From an uncultured Nioella sp. (lineage in GTDB: Bacteria > Pseudomonadota > Alphaproteobacteria > Rhodobacterales > Rhodobacteraceae), in NCBI GenBank assembly GCA_947498125.1, contig CANMJH010000004.1, forward strand, positions 62,001 through 126,000: a stretch of 64,000 nucleotides of DNA, read 5' to 3'. The notes below the pieces were generated by a model. The model made no database searches. It worked only from the letters and a program-made list of their open reading frames with translations, and was not told the origin of the DNA. Shown here piece by piece: positions 10,986 to 20,306 of the stretch (positions are counted from its first letter, which is position 1; the number at the start of each line of letters is the position of its first letter). A program made the translations under genes and the position numbers.

Positions 10986-12197
10986 TTACTCGGCGCTTCC
11001 CGTGCCCAAACCTGCCCGCATCAGAGTTTTGCGCACGGGAAGCGCGGAATAAAAGCTGTTCAAGGCCCGCATCCGCAAATCCCGTAAGGGTTGCGCCTCG
11101 ACCATCGAGGCACGGTTCAGTGCGTCGATCCCGATGAGCCGTGATTGCACATCAGAATGGCGCGCGCGCGCATAGCTTTCCAGCATGGCACGGCTTCCCA
11201 GATCGGCTGGGTTCTCTTCTGCGAGATCCAAGAGGGTCGACACATCGCCCATCGACATATTCAGGCCCTGTGCGCCAATTGGCGGGACGACATGGGCCGC
11301 TTCTGCAACAAGAGCAAGTCGTTCGCCGCTTAAGCGTGTCGCCATTTGGGAAATTATTGGCCACACCGAGCGCCGTGTCGCCAGCCGCAACGGGCCATAA
11401 AGCCCGGCCGAGCGGGCCGTCATTTCGGCCTCGAACGGAGCGGATTCTAACGCGGCCAATCGCAGGACTTCAGGCCCGCGTTCCATCCAGACAACGGCCG
11501 AACATGGCTGGCCATCATGATCGGGCAGGGGGACCAAAGTAAAAGGCCCGCCCGTGCGGTGGATCTCGGTTGAGATATTTTCATGCGACGTGTCATGCGT
11601 GACGGCAAAGGCCAATGCCTTTTGGCCGTAGCGTGTGGTCTTGATCCCGATGCCTGCAGCCTCGCGCATTGCAGATGCCCGGCCATCGGCCGCGATCACC
11701 AGACGGGCCTGGATGGATTGCCCATCCGAAAGGGTGACGCGTGCCTCGCCTTCGCGGGTTAGCAAACGGCTTGCAGAGAGGCCGGGCAGAAAGCGGACCG
11801 TGTTCAAGCCCTCAAGTGCGCCCAGAAACTCGCGCCGGAGAAGCCAGTTGGGTAAGTTCCAGCCAAAAGGCTGATCCGAGATGTCGGAGGCGTCAAAATC
11901 ATGCACGGCGCGGGCGGTGGCCTCGGCCCCACCTGCATCGACAATTCGCATGACCTGGAGGGCGCTGGCGAATGGATCAAGCCGGTCCCAAAGCCCGGCA
12001 CGGATTAGGAAATTTCGGGCCGGTTGCAGGAAGGCCGTGGTGCGCAGGTCAGCGCCATCTGCATCTGCATTTGTAACGGGTGGCATCGGGTCGGCGATGA
12101 CGACGGAAAATCCAGCTTTTCCAAAGGCCGAGGCCGCGGCCAGACCCGCAACACCGCCCCCTGCAATGAAAATATCTGTCGTCAGCCGCTCAGTCAT
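10986..12197 (-). CDS. UbiH/UbiF-family FAD-dependent hydroxylase
   Basis: 403 residues. The N-terminal FAD-binding motif is IFIAGGGVAGLAAASAF, the middle has the VIAADGRASAMREAAGI (DG) motif and the C-terminal third has VPPIGAQGLNMSMGDVSTL, the second FAD-binding signature of this aromatic hydroxylase family. Such proteins hydroxylate the benzoquinone ring in aerobic ubiquinone synthesis. Which ring position it acts on cannot be told, since alphaproteobacteria carry several paralogues with broadened specificity. It is followed on the same strand by a HAD phosphatase and is convergent with the aminotransferase gene. Confidence 0.88.
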   Translation of the reverse strand: MTERLTTDIFIAGGGVAGLAAASAFGKAGFSVVIADPMPPVTNADADGADLRTTAFLQPARNFLIRAGLWDRLDPFASALQVMRIVDAGGAEATARAVHDFDASDISDQPFGWNLPNWLLRREFLGALEGLNTVRFLPGLSASRLLTREGEARVTLSDGQSIQARLVIAADGRASAMREAAGIGIKTTRYGQKALAFAVTHDTSHENISTEIHRTGGPFTLVPLPDHDGQPCSAVVWMERGPEVLRLAALESAPFEAEMTARSAGLYGPLRLATRRSVWPIISQMATRLSGERLALVAEAAHVVPPIGAQGLNMSMGDVSTLLDLAEENPADLGSRAMLESYARARHSDVQSRLIGIDALNRASMVEAQPLRDLRMRALNSFYSALPVRKTLMRAGLGTGSAE

Positions 12198-12270
12198 TTA
12201 TTTGCCCTTTCGTTACCCAAGACATAAGGCGGAGGGCCATTCGTTTCCAAGCGGCAGATCGACCCGGATT

Positions 12271-12915
12271 TTACAAAAGCCGCCCCAGAAACGTCGAGAG
12301 GTCATCGGTATGAAAATGGATATGGTCTGCTGGTTCGGGCTTGGGCGCGACATGCACGGTCTTGAGACCCATTTCATGCGGCACGGCCAGATTGCGCGGA
12401 TCATCTTCAAACATGGCAGCGGTTTTTGGATCCAGCCCATCCGTTGCAAAGACGCGTTCAAAAGCGATGCGTTCAGGCTTAGGACGCAGCCCGGCCTCCT
12501 CAACACCGTAAACTGCGTCAAACAGCCCGGTCAGGCCACGCGCCTCGATCACCTTGCCGGCGTAATCGGCTGTTCCATTTGTATAAATTATCCGCCTGCC
12601 GGGCAGGGCGGCGATCCTTGCAGCTAGGATTTCGTCGCGATCGAGAACTGAAAAATCGATTTGGTGGACGTCGTGCAAATATGGCCCCGGATCTACGCCG
12701 TGATTATCCATCAGCCCGGCCAGTGTTGTGCCATGGGCATGCCAATAGTCGTGTCGAAGGCGATCCGCCTCTTTTCGATCCACACCAAGTGCCGTCATTA
12801 CGAAATCGGTCATCTTAACATTGATCTGGCTGAACAGCGCCATATCGGGCGGGTACAGCGTGTGATCGAGGTCGAAAACCCAAGTTTCTACATGTTGGAA
12901 ATGCGCAGCGGGCAT
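12271..12915 (-). CDS. HAD-superfamily hydrolase, pyrimidine 5'-nucleotidase type
   Basis: 214 residues. HAD motif I is WVFDLDHTLYPPD with the nucleophile and acid/base Asp, motif II is IIYTNGT, the conserved Lys is in LRPKPERIAF, and motif III is MFEDDPRNL. The DLDHTLYP opening is typical of the yeast SDT1/PHM8-like pyrimidine 5'-nucleotidase group common in alphaproteobacteria. It likely dephosphorylates UMP/CMP or similar small phosphates in the cytosol. It is divergent from the GntR regulator. Confidence 0.88.
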   Translation of the reverse strand: MPAAHFQHVETWVFDLDHTLYPPDMALFSQINVKMTDFVMTALGVDRKEADRLRHDYWHAHGTTLAGLMDNHGVDPGPYLHDVHQIDFSVLDRDEILAARIAALPGRRIIYTNGTADYAGKVIEARGLTGLFDAVYGVEEAGLRPKPERIAFERVFATDGLDPKTAAMFEDDPRNLAVPHEMGLKTVHVAPKPEPADHIHFHTDDLSTFLGRLL

Positions 12916-13013
12916 CTGTGGCGCCTTTCGGGAAGCCGTGGAAAATCTGACCCTTAAGGCTTGCGCCTTTGAGCCTCACTGCCTAGCCTTGCCCGAAATT
13001 CGGGGGAAAGCCA

Positions 13014-13658
13014 ATGGGCGGCAGACACGCGCCACATCGCGATGCATATGATTTGATCCTGACGTCGATTGACGAGGGAGCCTACCGGCCTGGGTCGCGG
13101 TTGGTGGAATCGGAATTGGCCGAGCGCTTTGGCGTCTCGCGCACACCGATCCGAGAGGCATTGCAGCGCCTTGAAACGCAAGGCCTTTTGACCCGCGATG
13201 GGCGCAGCTTGATCGTCGCGTCATTGGACCACAACCAAATGGCGCAGCTTTACACGGTGCGGACCGAGCTGGAATGCCTTGCCGCGCGGCTTGCGGCCCA
13301 GCATGCGGCGGCAGAAGAGATAAACGTGCTGCGCGATATGGTGCAATCTGACCGGGAAATCCTAGACGACCCGCAAGCACTGGCGCGCGCCAACAGGCGG
13401 TTCCACAAGCAAATCCACCTTGCGTCGCATAACCTTTACCTCGTGCAACAACTTGATTTGGTGCATCGCTCGATGGCGCTGATGGCCACCACATCTCTGG
13501 CGGCCGAGGGGCGGGGCGAAATGGCACTGGACGAGCATGACGCGATCGTCGAGGCGATTGCAAACCGGGATGGCGATGCCGCGACAGCGGCGCTCAGGCA
13601 TCACTTGTCGACGGCATTCGAAGTGCGCCTTAAGGCCCAGTCCCTCGCCATTGATTGA
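13014..13658 (+). CDS. GntR-family regulator, FadR/FCD type
   Basis: 214 residues. The N-terminal winged HTH has GSRLVESELAERFGVSRTP and IREALQRLETQGLL, the GntR hallmark, and the C-terminal half is an all-helical FCD ligand domain with a HxxF/H metal site pattern (RRFHKQIH and the later DEHDAIVEAI, ALRHHL). Such proteins repress catabolic operons in response to an organic acid. The target is not evident; no catabolic operon adjoins it. Its last 58 bases overlap the end of the convergent glycosyltransferase gene. Confidence 0.92.
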   Translation: MGGRHAPHRDAYDLILTSIDEGAYRPGSRLVESELAERFGVSRTPIREALQRLETQGLLTRDGRSLIVASLDHNQMAQLYTVRTELECLAARLAAQHAAAEEINVLRDMVQSDREILDDPQALARANRRFHKQIHLASHNLYLVQQLDLVHRSMALMATTSLAAEGRGEMALDEHDAIVEAIANRDGDAATAALRHHLSTAFEVRLKAQSLAID

Positions 13659-15607
13659 TCCGTATCATCCGGCAGCAGCTTGTCAGCCTGCGTTTCAGTC
13701 GAAAACTTCCCATGCTCGGTTTTGCGCCAATGGAAGGGTTTGATCATCAGCTCGATCAAGCCCATTAGCGATGCAGCGCTAGCAAATAGAAAATAGAAGT
13801 CCAATAGTGGTATCCAAATCCTGAGCCGCCTGTGGCGCGGCAAGGATGACGCCCGCCAAGCCGCCAAGAACGTCAGGGCCTGACTGGCCAGAAAATAGAT
13901 GCCCAAACCGATATAGCCCATCGGCGGGATGAAGCGATCCAGCGGGTGTGAGTAGCCAAAAAGCTTGACGGATAGCGTCCAAAGCAAGGGCGCAAGGGCA
14001 AACCCCAAAACCGCGCCCAGTACCTGAATTTGAAACCCTATGAATCGCTTTGGCCCCAAATCGCGCCATAGTTTCGGCGGGCTGCGCATGTGGGTGGCCC
14101 ACGTCATTGCATAGCCCTTTAGCCAACGAGATCTTTGTTTGATCCAAGGCCAGATCGCAGAATTCGCTTCTTCGAAGGTGGTGGTTTCTATGATTTCAGT
14201 CTGAAAGCCCATTCGTACAAGGCGTAGGCCCAGATCTGCATCCTCAGTTACATTATGGGCGTCCCACGCGCCCATATCTTCCAGTGGCTTGCGGCGAAAA
14301 AACAAGGTTGTTCCGCCAAGCGGCACAAAAAGGCCCAGCTTTTGGACGCCCGGTAAGAGCAACCGGAACCAAGTCGCGTATTCTATTGTAAAACAACGGC
14401 TTAACCAGTTGTGACTTGGGTTGTAATAATCGAGTTGCCCTTGCAGGCAGACAATCTCTTCCGGCAATTCAAGAAAGCGTTTCGCGACTTTGCGGATCTG
14501 GTCAGGTTCGGGCGCATCCTCGGCATCATAAATACCAACAATCGAGCCACGTGCAAAATTCAGCCCGTAATTTAACGCACGTGGCTTGGTGCGCGGATTG
14601 CCGGGAGGCACGATGATGGCTCGCATCCATGTGGGCAGGTCGGTATCGGAAAGTGCCGCGCGTGTTGTGCCGTCATCCTCTTCGATCAACAAAAGCACAT
14701 CCAACAACTCACGAGGATAATCCAAATGGCCGATGCGTTTTATCAAATGCCCTGCGATGTCGCGTTCTTTAAAAAGCGGCAGCAAGATCGTGACGACGGG
14801 CATGCGCCGAATAGGTTCCGGTACATTTGCTTGTGGCTCTGGCGTGGGCATTTTACGCTGTTTGCGTGCGCTGATGTAATCGGCTTGGAGGGCCAGCCAT
14901 TTCACGGCTGTATTGCCGATTGATATCAGGATGGCGAGGCCGAAGATCAGGGCGACGGCCACTGACGGCCAGACCGCCAGAAGTCCAAGAAAGGCAAGGA
15001 TGGCCGCCCCCCAAAAACGCCGTGCTCGATCTGCACGCCATTCGCGGCAACTGATATGGCCGGGCGTACGTGCCTCGGCGCGGCGGATCAAAGCTGTGCC
15101 GAAACGTTCGGTGATCAGGGATTGCATCTGCTTCCGCTTGGCCAACGCAAACAGGATTGGTCCGTCATGGCCCAAAACATCCTGTATTTGATGCGCTTTG
15201 TCGGGCCGGTTGGTGGCCACTATCAGGGCAGGGCCAGCGCGCCGGAGCGGCAACGCGCCTAGCGAAAGGGCGGTTTTCGCATTGAAATGCGGGGCGGCTT
15301 CGGGATCGATGTCCATTTCGTCATCGGCCAGAATGCGGGTCTTAAATTGGGTGGACAGGGCCGCCAAAAGTTGGGTTTCGCTTAGCAGGCCATGCGCCAT
15401 TAAAATTTCGCCCAACGGCAAATCCTGATGACGTTGTAGCGCCAAGGCTGTCATCATGTCATCGCGGGAGATCACCCCTTGGGCGACAAGTATCTCTGCA
15501 AATTTAGGGTGAGTTTGGGGGTCACCATCCACAGCATAAAGACGCGGAGCAGATGCCCCGGCGCGGCCTTTGCGGCGCGCAAGATCTGGCCGGGTGAACT
15601 TTGTCAC
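13601..15607 (-). CDS. Membrane family-2 glycosyltransferase with an MshEN-like N-terminal domain
   Basis: 668 residues, probable GTG start at 15607 (no ATG nearby). Residues ~30-190 resemble the N-terminal domain of MshE/GspE ATPases: two consecutive repeats of the form LGEILMAHGLLSETQLLAAL. Two membrane spans follow (~205-245), then a GT2 domain with VVTILLPLFKE, the YDAEDAPEPD metal motif, TEDADLGLRL and QRSRWLKG (QxxRW), and at least three C-terminal spans. This is the architecture of processive synthases and of bacterial cellulose-synthase-like proteins. MshEN domains bind cyclic di-GMP in other proteins, so regulated exopolysaccharide synthesis is a reasonable inference. It lies downstream of carA on the same strand. 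Confidence 0.85.
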   Translation of the reverse strand: MTKFTRPDLARRKGRAGASAPRLYAVDGDPQTHPKFAEILVAQGVISRDDMMTALALQRHQDLPLGEILMAHGLLSETQLLAALSTQFKTRILADDEMDIDPEAAPHFNAKTALSLGALPLRRAGPALIVATNRPDKAHQIQDVLGHDGPILFALAKRKQMQSLITERFGTALIRRAEARTPGHISCREWRADRARRFWGAAILAFLGLLAVWPSVAVALIFGLAILISIGNTAVKWLALQADYISARKQRKMPTPEPQANVPEPIRRMPVVTILLPLFKERDIAGHLIKRIGHLDYPRELLDVLLLIEEDDGTTRAALSDTDLPTWMRAIIVPPGNPRTKPRALNYGLNFARGSIVGIYDAEDAPEPDQIRKVAKRFLELPEEIVCLQGQLDYYNPSHNWLSRCFTIEYATWFRLLLPGVQKLGLFVPLGGTTLFFRRKPLEDMGAWDAHNVTEDADLGLRLVRMGFQTEIIETTTFEEANSAIWPWIKQRSRWLKGYAMTWATHMRSPPKLWRDLGPKRFIGFQIQVLGAVLGFALAPLLWTLSVKLFGYSHPLDRFIPPMGYIGLGIYFLASQALTFLAAWRASSLPRHRRLRIWIPLLDFYFLFASAASLMGLIELMIKPFHWRKTEHGKFSTETQADKLLPDDTDQSMARDWALRRTSNAVDK

Positions 15608-15733
15608 CTTATGTCCCCATTGCTTGTAGCTGGGATCAAATCGGCCAGATTTTTCCTAAGATTTAATTAATATTGATAAAAGGGAGGAAAGGTTCCCCCT
15701 GTTAAACCAATAACATAGCTGCAATCTCGGCGC

Positions 15734-16888
15734 TTATGCGGGCGTTGCTGCCGCGGCTCGCATGGCTTCAGCGAAGCGTTCGAACAGGTAATAACTGTCT
15801 TGTGGGCCGGGGCTTGCTTCTGGGTGGTATTGGACCGAAAAGACTGGGCGACCGGCCATGCGGATACCACAGTTTGACCCGTCAAACAGGCTGACATGCG
15901 TTTCAACCACGCCGTCCGGAAGGGTTTGGCTGTCCACGGTAAATCCATGGTTCATCGAGGTGATCTCGACCTTGCCAGTTTCCAGATCCTTAACAGGATG
16001 GTTGGCGCCGTGATGGCCGTGGTTCATTTTGATCGTCTGGGCACCAAGTGCGAGGGCCAGCATTTGGTGACCAAGGCAGATGCCAAAGACGGGAATATTT
16101 GTACCCAGAACCTCTTTGATCATTGGCACAGCGTATTCGCCCGTCGCCGCCGGGTCACCGGGGCCATTGGACAAGAAAACGCCATCGGGCTTATGGGCCA
16201 GAACTTCGTCCGCTGTGGCCGTTGCGGGCAGCACGGTGACATCACAACCAGCCGATGCAAGGCAGCGCAGGATGTTTCGCTTCGCCCCAAAGTCGACAGC
16301 GACGACTTTGAAACCGGGTTCGGTACGGGGTGCATAGCCTTCTGGCCAGGCCCACCGCATCTCGTTCCATTGGTAGCTTTGGGCGCAGGTGACATGCTTG
16401 GCCAGATCAAGCCCTTCTAGGCCGGCAAACGCGCGCGCCTCTGCGACAAGAGCCTCAAGGTCAAAGTTCCCCTCAGGGTCATGGGCCAGCGCCACATGTG
16501 GGGCGCCCTGCTGCCGGATGGCACGCGTCAGGCGCCGGGTGTCGACGCCGCCAATGCAGATGCGGCCGCGCGCGGCCAGCCACTCGGTCAGCTCTTTTTC
16601 CGAACGCCAGTTTGAAGCGAGCGTCGGATCCCATTTCACCACCATACCGGCGGCAACAGGTTCGGCGGTTTCGTCGTCATCGACGTTGACGCCTGTATTG
16701 CCGATATGGGGGAAGGTGAAGGTCACGATCTGGCCCGCATAGGACGGGTCGGTCATGATCTCTTGATACCCCGTCATTGCGGTGTTGAAGCAAAGCTCGG
16801 CCACGGTCTGGCCGGTGGCACCGAAGCCTCGACCATAAAACACCGTTCCGTCAGCGAGAACGAGGCAGGCGGTGGGGCGGGCGGTCAT
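15734..16888 (-). CDS. carA: Carbamoyl-phosphate synthase small (glutaminase) subunit
   Basis: 384 residues. CarA releases ammonia from glutamine for CarB, feeding arginine and pyrimidine synthesis. The N-terminal domain has VFYGRGFGATGQTVAELCFNT (given in part: FYGRGFGA) and TGYQEIMTDPSYAGQI; the C-terminal class I glutamine amidotransferase domain has the nucleophile in FGICLGHQM and the His/Glu pair in VQYHPEASPGP. Full length. carB is not in this window, so the two subunits are encoded apart. Divergent from the YqeY gene. Confidence 0.97.
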   Translation of the reverse strand: MTARPTACLVLADGTVFYGRGFGATGQTVAELCFNTAMTGYQEIMTDPSYAGQIVTFTFPHIGNTGVNVDDDETAEPVAAGMVVKWDPTLASNWRSEKELTEWLAARGRICIGGVDTRRLTRAIRQQGAPHVALAHDPEGNFDLEALVAEARAFAGLEGLDLAKHVTCAQSYQWNEMRWAWPEGYAPRTEPGFKVVAVDFGAKRNILRCLASAGCDVTVLPATATADEVLAHKPDGVFLSNGPGDPAATGEYAVPMIKEVLGTNIPVFGICLGHQMLALALGAQTIKMNHGHHGANHPVKDLETGKVEITSMNHGFTVDSQTLPDGVVETHVSLFDGSNCGIRMAGRPVFSVQYHPEASPGPQDSYYLFERFAEAMRAAAATPA

Positions 16889-17042
16889 GGCAGCGACTCC
16901 GAATAAGGGGGTAAAATCTGCGGCAACCTAAGGGGGGCAGAGGCGGTCGTCAAGCGCTTCTGGCGGGCTTGTTGGCGCTTGCTCAATGGCCTATGTTCCA
17001 AGGCTGTTGGGACGTGAATTTTCATCAAACGGGACAGGGCCG

Positions 17043-17501
17043 ATGCCACTCAGAGAACAGATCACAAATGGGCTCAAATCCGCGATGCGCGAAAAAGACG
17101 CCACGCGGTTGTCGACATTGCGTTTGATCAGTGCTGCGATCAAAGACAAGGATATCGCAGCACGCGGCGAGGGTCAGCCAGATGGCGTCGGCGAACCTGA
17201 AGTGCTGGCGATTCTAGGCAAGATGGTGAAGCAGCGCCTCGAAAGCGCGCGGGCCTTTGAAGAGGCGGGCCGGTTGCAACAAGCGGAACAGGAACGTAGT
17301 GAGATATCGGTAATCGAGGGTTTCCTGCCACGGCAGTTGTCGGAAGAGGAAGTGGGTGCGGCAATCGACGCGGCGATTTCCGAGACCGGTGCCGAAAGCA
17401 TTCGCGACATGGGCAAAGTGATGGGTGCGCTTAAGTCTAAATTCACCGGTCAGATGGATTTTGGTTCAGTTGGCCCGCGCGTGCGAGACAGGTTGGCCTG
17501 A
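17043..17501 (+). CDS. GatB/YqeY-domain protein
   Basis: 152 residues. MPLREQITNGLKSAMREKD at the start, LRLISAAIKDKDIA, and the ending with DMGKVMGALKSKFTGQMDF are hallmarks of the YqeY family, a helical domain shared with the tail of the GatB subunit of tRNA amidotransferase. The family's role is unclear; a tRNA-related function is assumed from the shared fold. ATG at 17043 is favoured over an in-frame upstream start at 16986. It is divergent from carA, as in many alphaproteobacteria. Confidence 0.92.
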   Translation: MPLREQITNGLKSAMREKDATRLSTLRLISAAIKDKDIAARGEGQPDGVGEPEVLAILGKMVKQRLESARAFEEAGRLQQAEQERSEISVIEGFLPRQLSEEEVGAAIDAAISETGAESIRDMGKVMGALKSKFTGQMDFGSVGPRVRDRLA

Positions 17502-17518
17502 GCTGCACGCGAGGCGCG

Positions 17519-17586
17519 CCGCTTTACCAATAAAGCGGATCGGATTGCGAATGCAATCCGGCCCTCGCGGGCGCTAATGCGCCCGC
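17519..17586. repeat. Three tandem perfect hairpins
   Basis: Three consecutive inverted repeats, each with an exact 8-bp stem and a 4-base loop: CCGCTTTA-CCAA-TAAAGCGG (17519-17538), CGGATTGC-GAAT-GCAATCCG (17541-17560), GCGGGCGC-TAAT-GCGCCCGC (17567-17586). Spacers are 2 and 6 bases. The stems differ in sequence, so this is not a simple repeat. They begin 17 bases after the yqeY-like stop. None has a clear U-run, so an ordinary terminator is unlikely. Confidence 0.8.
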
Positions 17587-17822
17587 ATCATGCTGGACGT
17601 GCCATATGGTGCAGAGCCGATCAAAAGCGGTTTATCGACCGGCACTACGTCCCATCTCATTGCTGGATCGTCGGAGCAGCGCGCTAAGAATTATCTAAGA
17701 TCTATCCTGATGTGCCGCGCGTGATGGCCCGGTTGAGAGGTGGAGCCTCTTCGGACCGTGCAAGTCCCATGGGCTCTGAAATTCCAAACAACTTTTTGGC
17801 AATCTAATTAGACCGCACGGGG
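17587..17822. other. Intergenic stretch without a recognisable gene
   Basis: Together with the hairpins this makes a 321-bp gap. It holds only a short 45-codon open frame (from 17590) without similarity I recognise, and a small AGAGG-TGGAG-CCTCT hairpin near 17736-17750. It could encode an RNA or be remnant DNA. I see no promoter or gene that I would defend. Confidence 0.4.
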
Positions 17823-18356
17823 CTATTTGATCGCGGCCAATTCGCGGCCCAGGTCGTCATAAAGCTCGCGCCGTTCCTCGGGGGAAAGAAACGCCCCAAG
17901 TTCGACCTCGCGCCCATCCCCTTTCAGCGTCACATAGTTGGCCACAGGGCCGCCTTCGGCCCGGATACTGAGCGTAGTCCAATACGGGTTGGCCTCCCAA
18001 ATCTGCGGCGGTTTTCCGGGCGCTTGACGGGTAAGATAAATATGTTCTGACCAGAGCCACAGCTCTTCGCACAGCTCCGCGTCGCTCCACGAGCGTTTTA
18101 GCCCTGCCCAGATGGCAAAGATCGCCAGAAGTATGAACGGTAAGATGCCCCAGAAAACCGGCGAGTTCAGCAAGGGCAATAGCGGCACAGCCAGCAAGGC
18201 GGCCGTTATGCTGATAAACCATACAAAGCCGCGCGGGGTCAGTGATTTATGGGGTCGTAGTTTAAGGCGGAGTCGCAGCGCGCCCGTCCCATCGTAAAAA
18301 GGGGCCCCGACTGCGTCTGGGGCCCCTTCATTATATCGTGTGAACTCTACTGGCAT
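17823..18356 (-). CDS. DUF2244-domain membrane protein
   Basis: 177 residues. After a ~30-residue N-terminus come the motif LRPHKSLTPRGFVWFI and two membrane helices (about residues 45-90), then a soluble beta-rich tail containing WSEHIYLTRQAP and NPYWTTLSI. This matches the DUF2244 family, often encoded near cytochrome oxidase genes in alphaproteobacteria. The start lies six bases after the ctaD stop, and the N-terminal codons run through a strong terminator hairpin (18296-18328), so expression from the ctaD transcript would be reduced. Function unknown, possibly linked to oxidase assembly by context. Confidence 0.88.
   Translation of the reverse strand: MPVEFTRYNEGAPDAVGAPFYDGTGALRLRLKLRPHKSLTPRGFVWFISITAALLAVPLLPLLNSPVFWGILPFILLAIFAIWAGLKRSWSDAELCEELWLWSEHIYLTRQAPGKPPQIWEANPYWTTLSIRAEGGPVANYVTLKGDGREVELGAFLSPEERRELYDDLGRELAAIK
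18296..18328 (-). terminator. Intrinsic terminator after ctaD, inside the DUF2244 coding start
   Basis: On the minus strand AAGGGGCCCC (18328-18319) and GGGGCCCCTT (18308-18299) form a perfect 10-bp stem with a 10-base loop, followed by three more T (five in all). It starts ~35 bases past the ctaD stop and encodes part of the DUF2244 N-terminus. Confidence 0.75.
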
Positions 18357-18362
18357 CGCCGG

Positions 18363-20036
18363 TCAGTGATGGGGCTCTTTATCCCACATCTCCTGCGTTG
18401 GCAGCTGCTCGAACGTATGCTCGGGCGGCGGGTTGGGCAGGGTCCATTCCAGCGTATCGGCATATTCACCCCAATAGCTGTTCTCCTCAACCTTCTTACC
18501 GGCCCGGATTGTGTAGAACACAATGCCGATGAAGAGCAGGAAGGAGGCAAATGCAATGAAGGCACCAATCGACGAGATGTAGTTGTAGGTGGCAAAAGCC
18601 TCCGGATAGTCGATGTAACGGCGCGGCATGCCCTGGCGACCCAGGAAGTGTTGTGGGAAGAAGGTGATGTTTGCGCCAATGAAGAACATCCAGAAGTGCA
18701 GCTTGCCCCAGAACTCTGGGTACTGACGGCCAGACATCTTGCCGATCCAGTAATAGGTCCCCGCAAAGATACAGAAGACGGCACCAAGGCTCATCACGTA
18801 GTGGAAGTGGGCCACAACATAATAGGTGTCGTGATAGGCACGGTCGAGGCCTGCTTGTGACAGAACGATCCCGGTCACACCACCAACGGTGAAGATGAAG
18901 ATAAAGCCCATGGCAAAGAGCATCGGAGTTTTGAACTCGATTGAGCCCTGCCACATGGTGGCAATCCACGAGAAGATCTTAACGCCCGTTGGGACCGCGA
19001 TAACCATCGTAGCGACCATGAAATAGGCTTGCTGGTTCAACGTCATGCCGACCGTGTACATGTGGTGTGCCCACACAACAAAGCCAAGCGCGCCAATTGC
19101 GACCATCGCATAGACCATCGGAAGGTAGCCAAAGATCGGCTTCTTCGAGAAGGTCGCGATAATGTGGCTGACGATCCCAAAGCCGGGAACAATGATCATA
19201 TACACTTCGGGGTGGCCAAAGAACCAAAGCAAGTGCTGATAGAGGATCGGGTCGCCACCATTGGTGGGATCAAAGAAGCCTGTGCCGAAATTCCGGTCGG
19301 TCAGCAGCATTGTGATCGCGCCTGCCAGAACGGGCAGGGACAGAAGGATCAGCCATGCGGTGATGAAGATCGACCATGGGAACAGCGGGGTTTTGTGCAG
19401 GGTCATGCCCGGCGCGCGCATGTTCAGGAAGGTTGTGATGATGTTAATCGCACCAAGGATCGACGAGGCACCAGAAACGTGGACCGCGAAGATCGCGAAA
19501 TCCATGGAAACACCTTGTTCCAGCGTCGAAAGCGGCGCGTAAAGCACCCAGCCGACGCCCGAACCAAGCTGGCCGTTTCCGCCCGGACTGAGCAAGGAAA
19601 CAACCCCAAGCGACACACCCGCGACATACATCCAATAGGACAGGTTGTTCAGACGAGGGAAAGCCATGTCAGGCGCGCCGATCATCAGCGGCATGAAATA
19701 GTTGCCAAACCCGCCAAACAGCGCAGGAATCACCACAAAGAACATCATCAGGACGCCGTGGTAGGTGATCATCACGTTCCAGAGGTGTCCGTTTGGCTCA
19801 CACGCTTCAGCGCCGATGCCGCCGAGGATACGCGCGCCGTCGGCACACATGAATTGAACGCCGGGGCTCATAAGCTCCATGCGCATATAAACGGTAAACG
19901 CCACCGAAATCAGGCCAACAAGACCTGCGGTGAAGAGGTAAAGGATACCGATATCCTTGTGGTTTGTGGACATGAACCAGCGGGTGAAGAAACCCGGCTT
20001 TTCGTGGTCGTGTCCGGAAATGGCAGCATCCGCCAT
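18363..20036 (-). CDS. ctaD: Cytochrome c oxidase subunit I, aa3 type
   Basis: 557 residues and twelve predicted membrane helices. CtaD holds heme a and the heme a3-CuB centre and reduces oxygen at the end of the respiratory chain in the inner membrane. The CuB/Tyr motif [11 protein letters not shown], the HHMYTVGM His pair, and [10 protein letters not shown] with the heme a and a3 ligands are intact, as is the early [10 protein letters not shown] heme a ligand helix. Other oxidase subunits (ctaC, ctaE) are not in the window, so ctaD is separated from them. A 270-bp leader precedes it. Confidence 0.98.
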   Translation of the reverse strand: MADAAISGHDHEKPGFFTRWFMSTNHKDIGILYLFTAGLVGLISVAFTVYMRMELMSPGVQFMCADGARILGGIGAEACEPNGHLWNVMITYHGVLMMFFVVIPALFGGFGNYFMPLMIGAPDMAFPRLNNLSYWMYVAGVSLGVVSLLSPGGNGQLGSGVGWVLYAPLSTLEQGVSMDFAIFAVHVSGASSILGAINIITTFLNMRAPGMTLHKTPLFPWSIFITAWLILLSLPVLAGAITMLLTDRNFGTGFFDPTNGGDPILYQHLLWFFGHPEVYMIIVPGFGIVSHIIATFSKKPIFGYLPMVYAMVAIGALGFVVWAHHMYTVGMTLNQQAYFMVATMVIAVPTGVKIFSWIATMWQGSIEFKTPMLFAMGFIFIFTVGGVTGIVLSQAGLDRAYHDTYYVVAHFHYVMSLGAVFCIFAGTYYWIGKMSGRQYPEFWGKLHFWMFFIGANITFFPQHFLGRQGMPRRYIDYPEAFATYNYISSIGAFIAFASFLLFIGIVFYTIRAGKKVEENSYWGEYADTLEWTLPNPPPEHTFEQLPTQEMWDKEPHH

Positions 20037-20306
20037 GGCCGTCTCCTGTTCAGCAACGCGCAGCTTGGGCAGCCTTTAGACCTGGCCCGCGCGTCAAATT
20101 CCCTTGGGATTGGTTCTAGTTCGCACAAGGGGTACGTGCAACGTGTTTGGGCGCGACAAATTGGGAAAAAGTGATGACGCCTCGCGTCATGGTCGTAGAA
20201 AGCCGCAGAATACCCCGGTGCTACAGGTTTAAGTTGAAAGGCGAAGCTGGGGTTTGACGACGGATTCTCGCACAGGGCAGCACTGAGCAGGCACTATGCG
20301 CGTGAC

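Noticed and set aside
17590-17725. A 45-codon open frame after the three hairpins
   Set aside because: No ribosome site, no similarity I recognise, and length is within chance.
19029-20174. A 381-codon plus-strand frame opposite ctaD
   Set aside because: Shadow of the highly conserved ctaD; the sequence is charged and repetitive in the manner of antisense frames.
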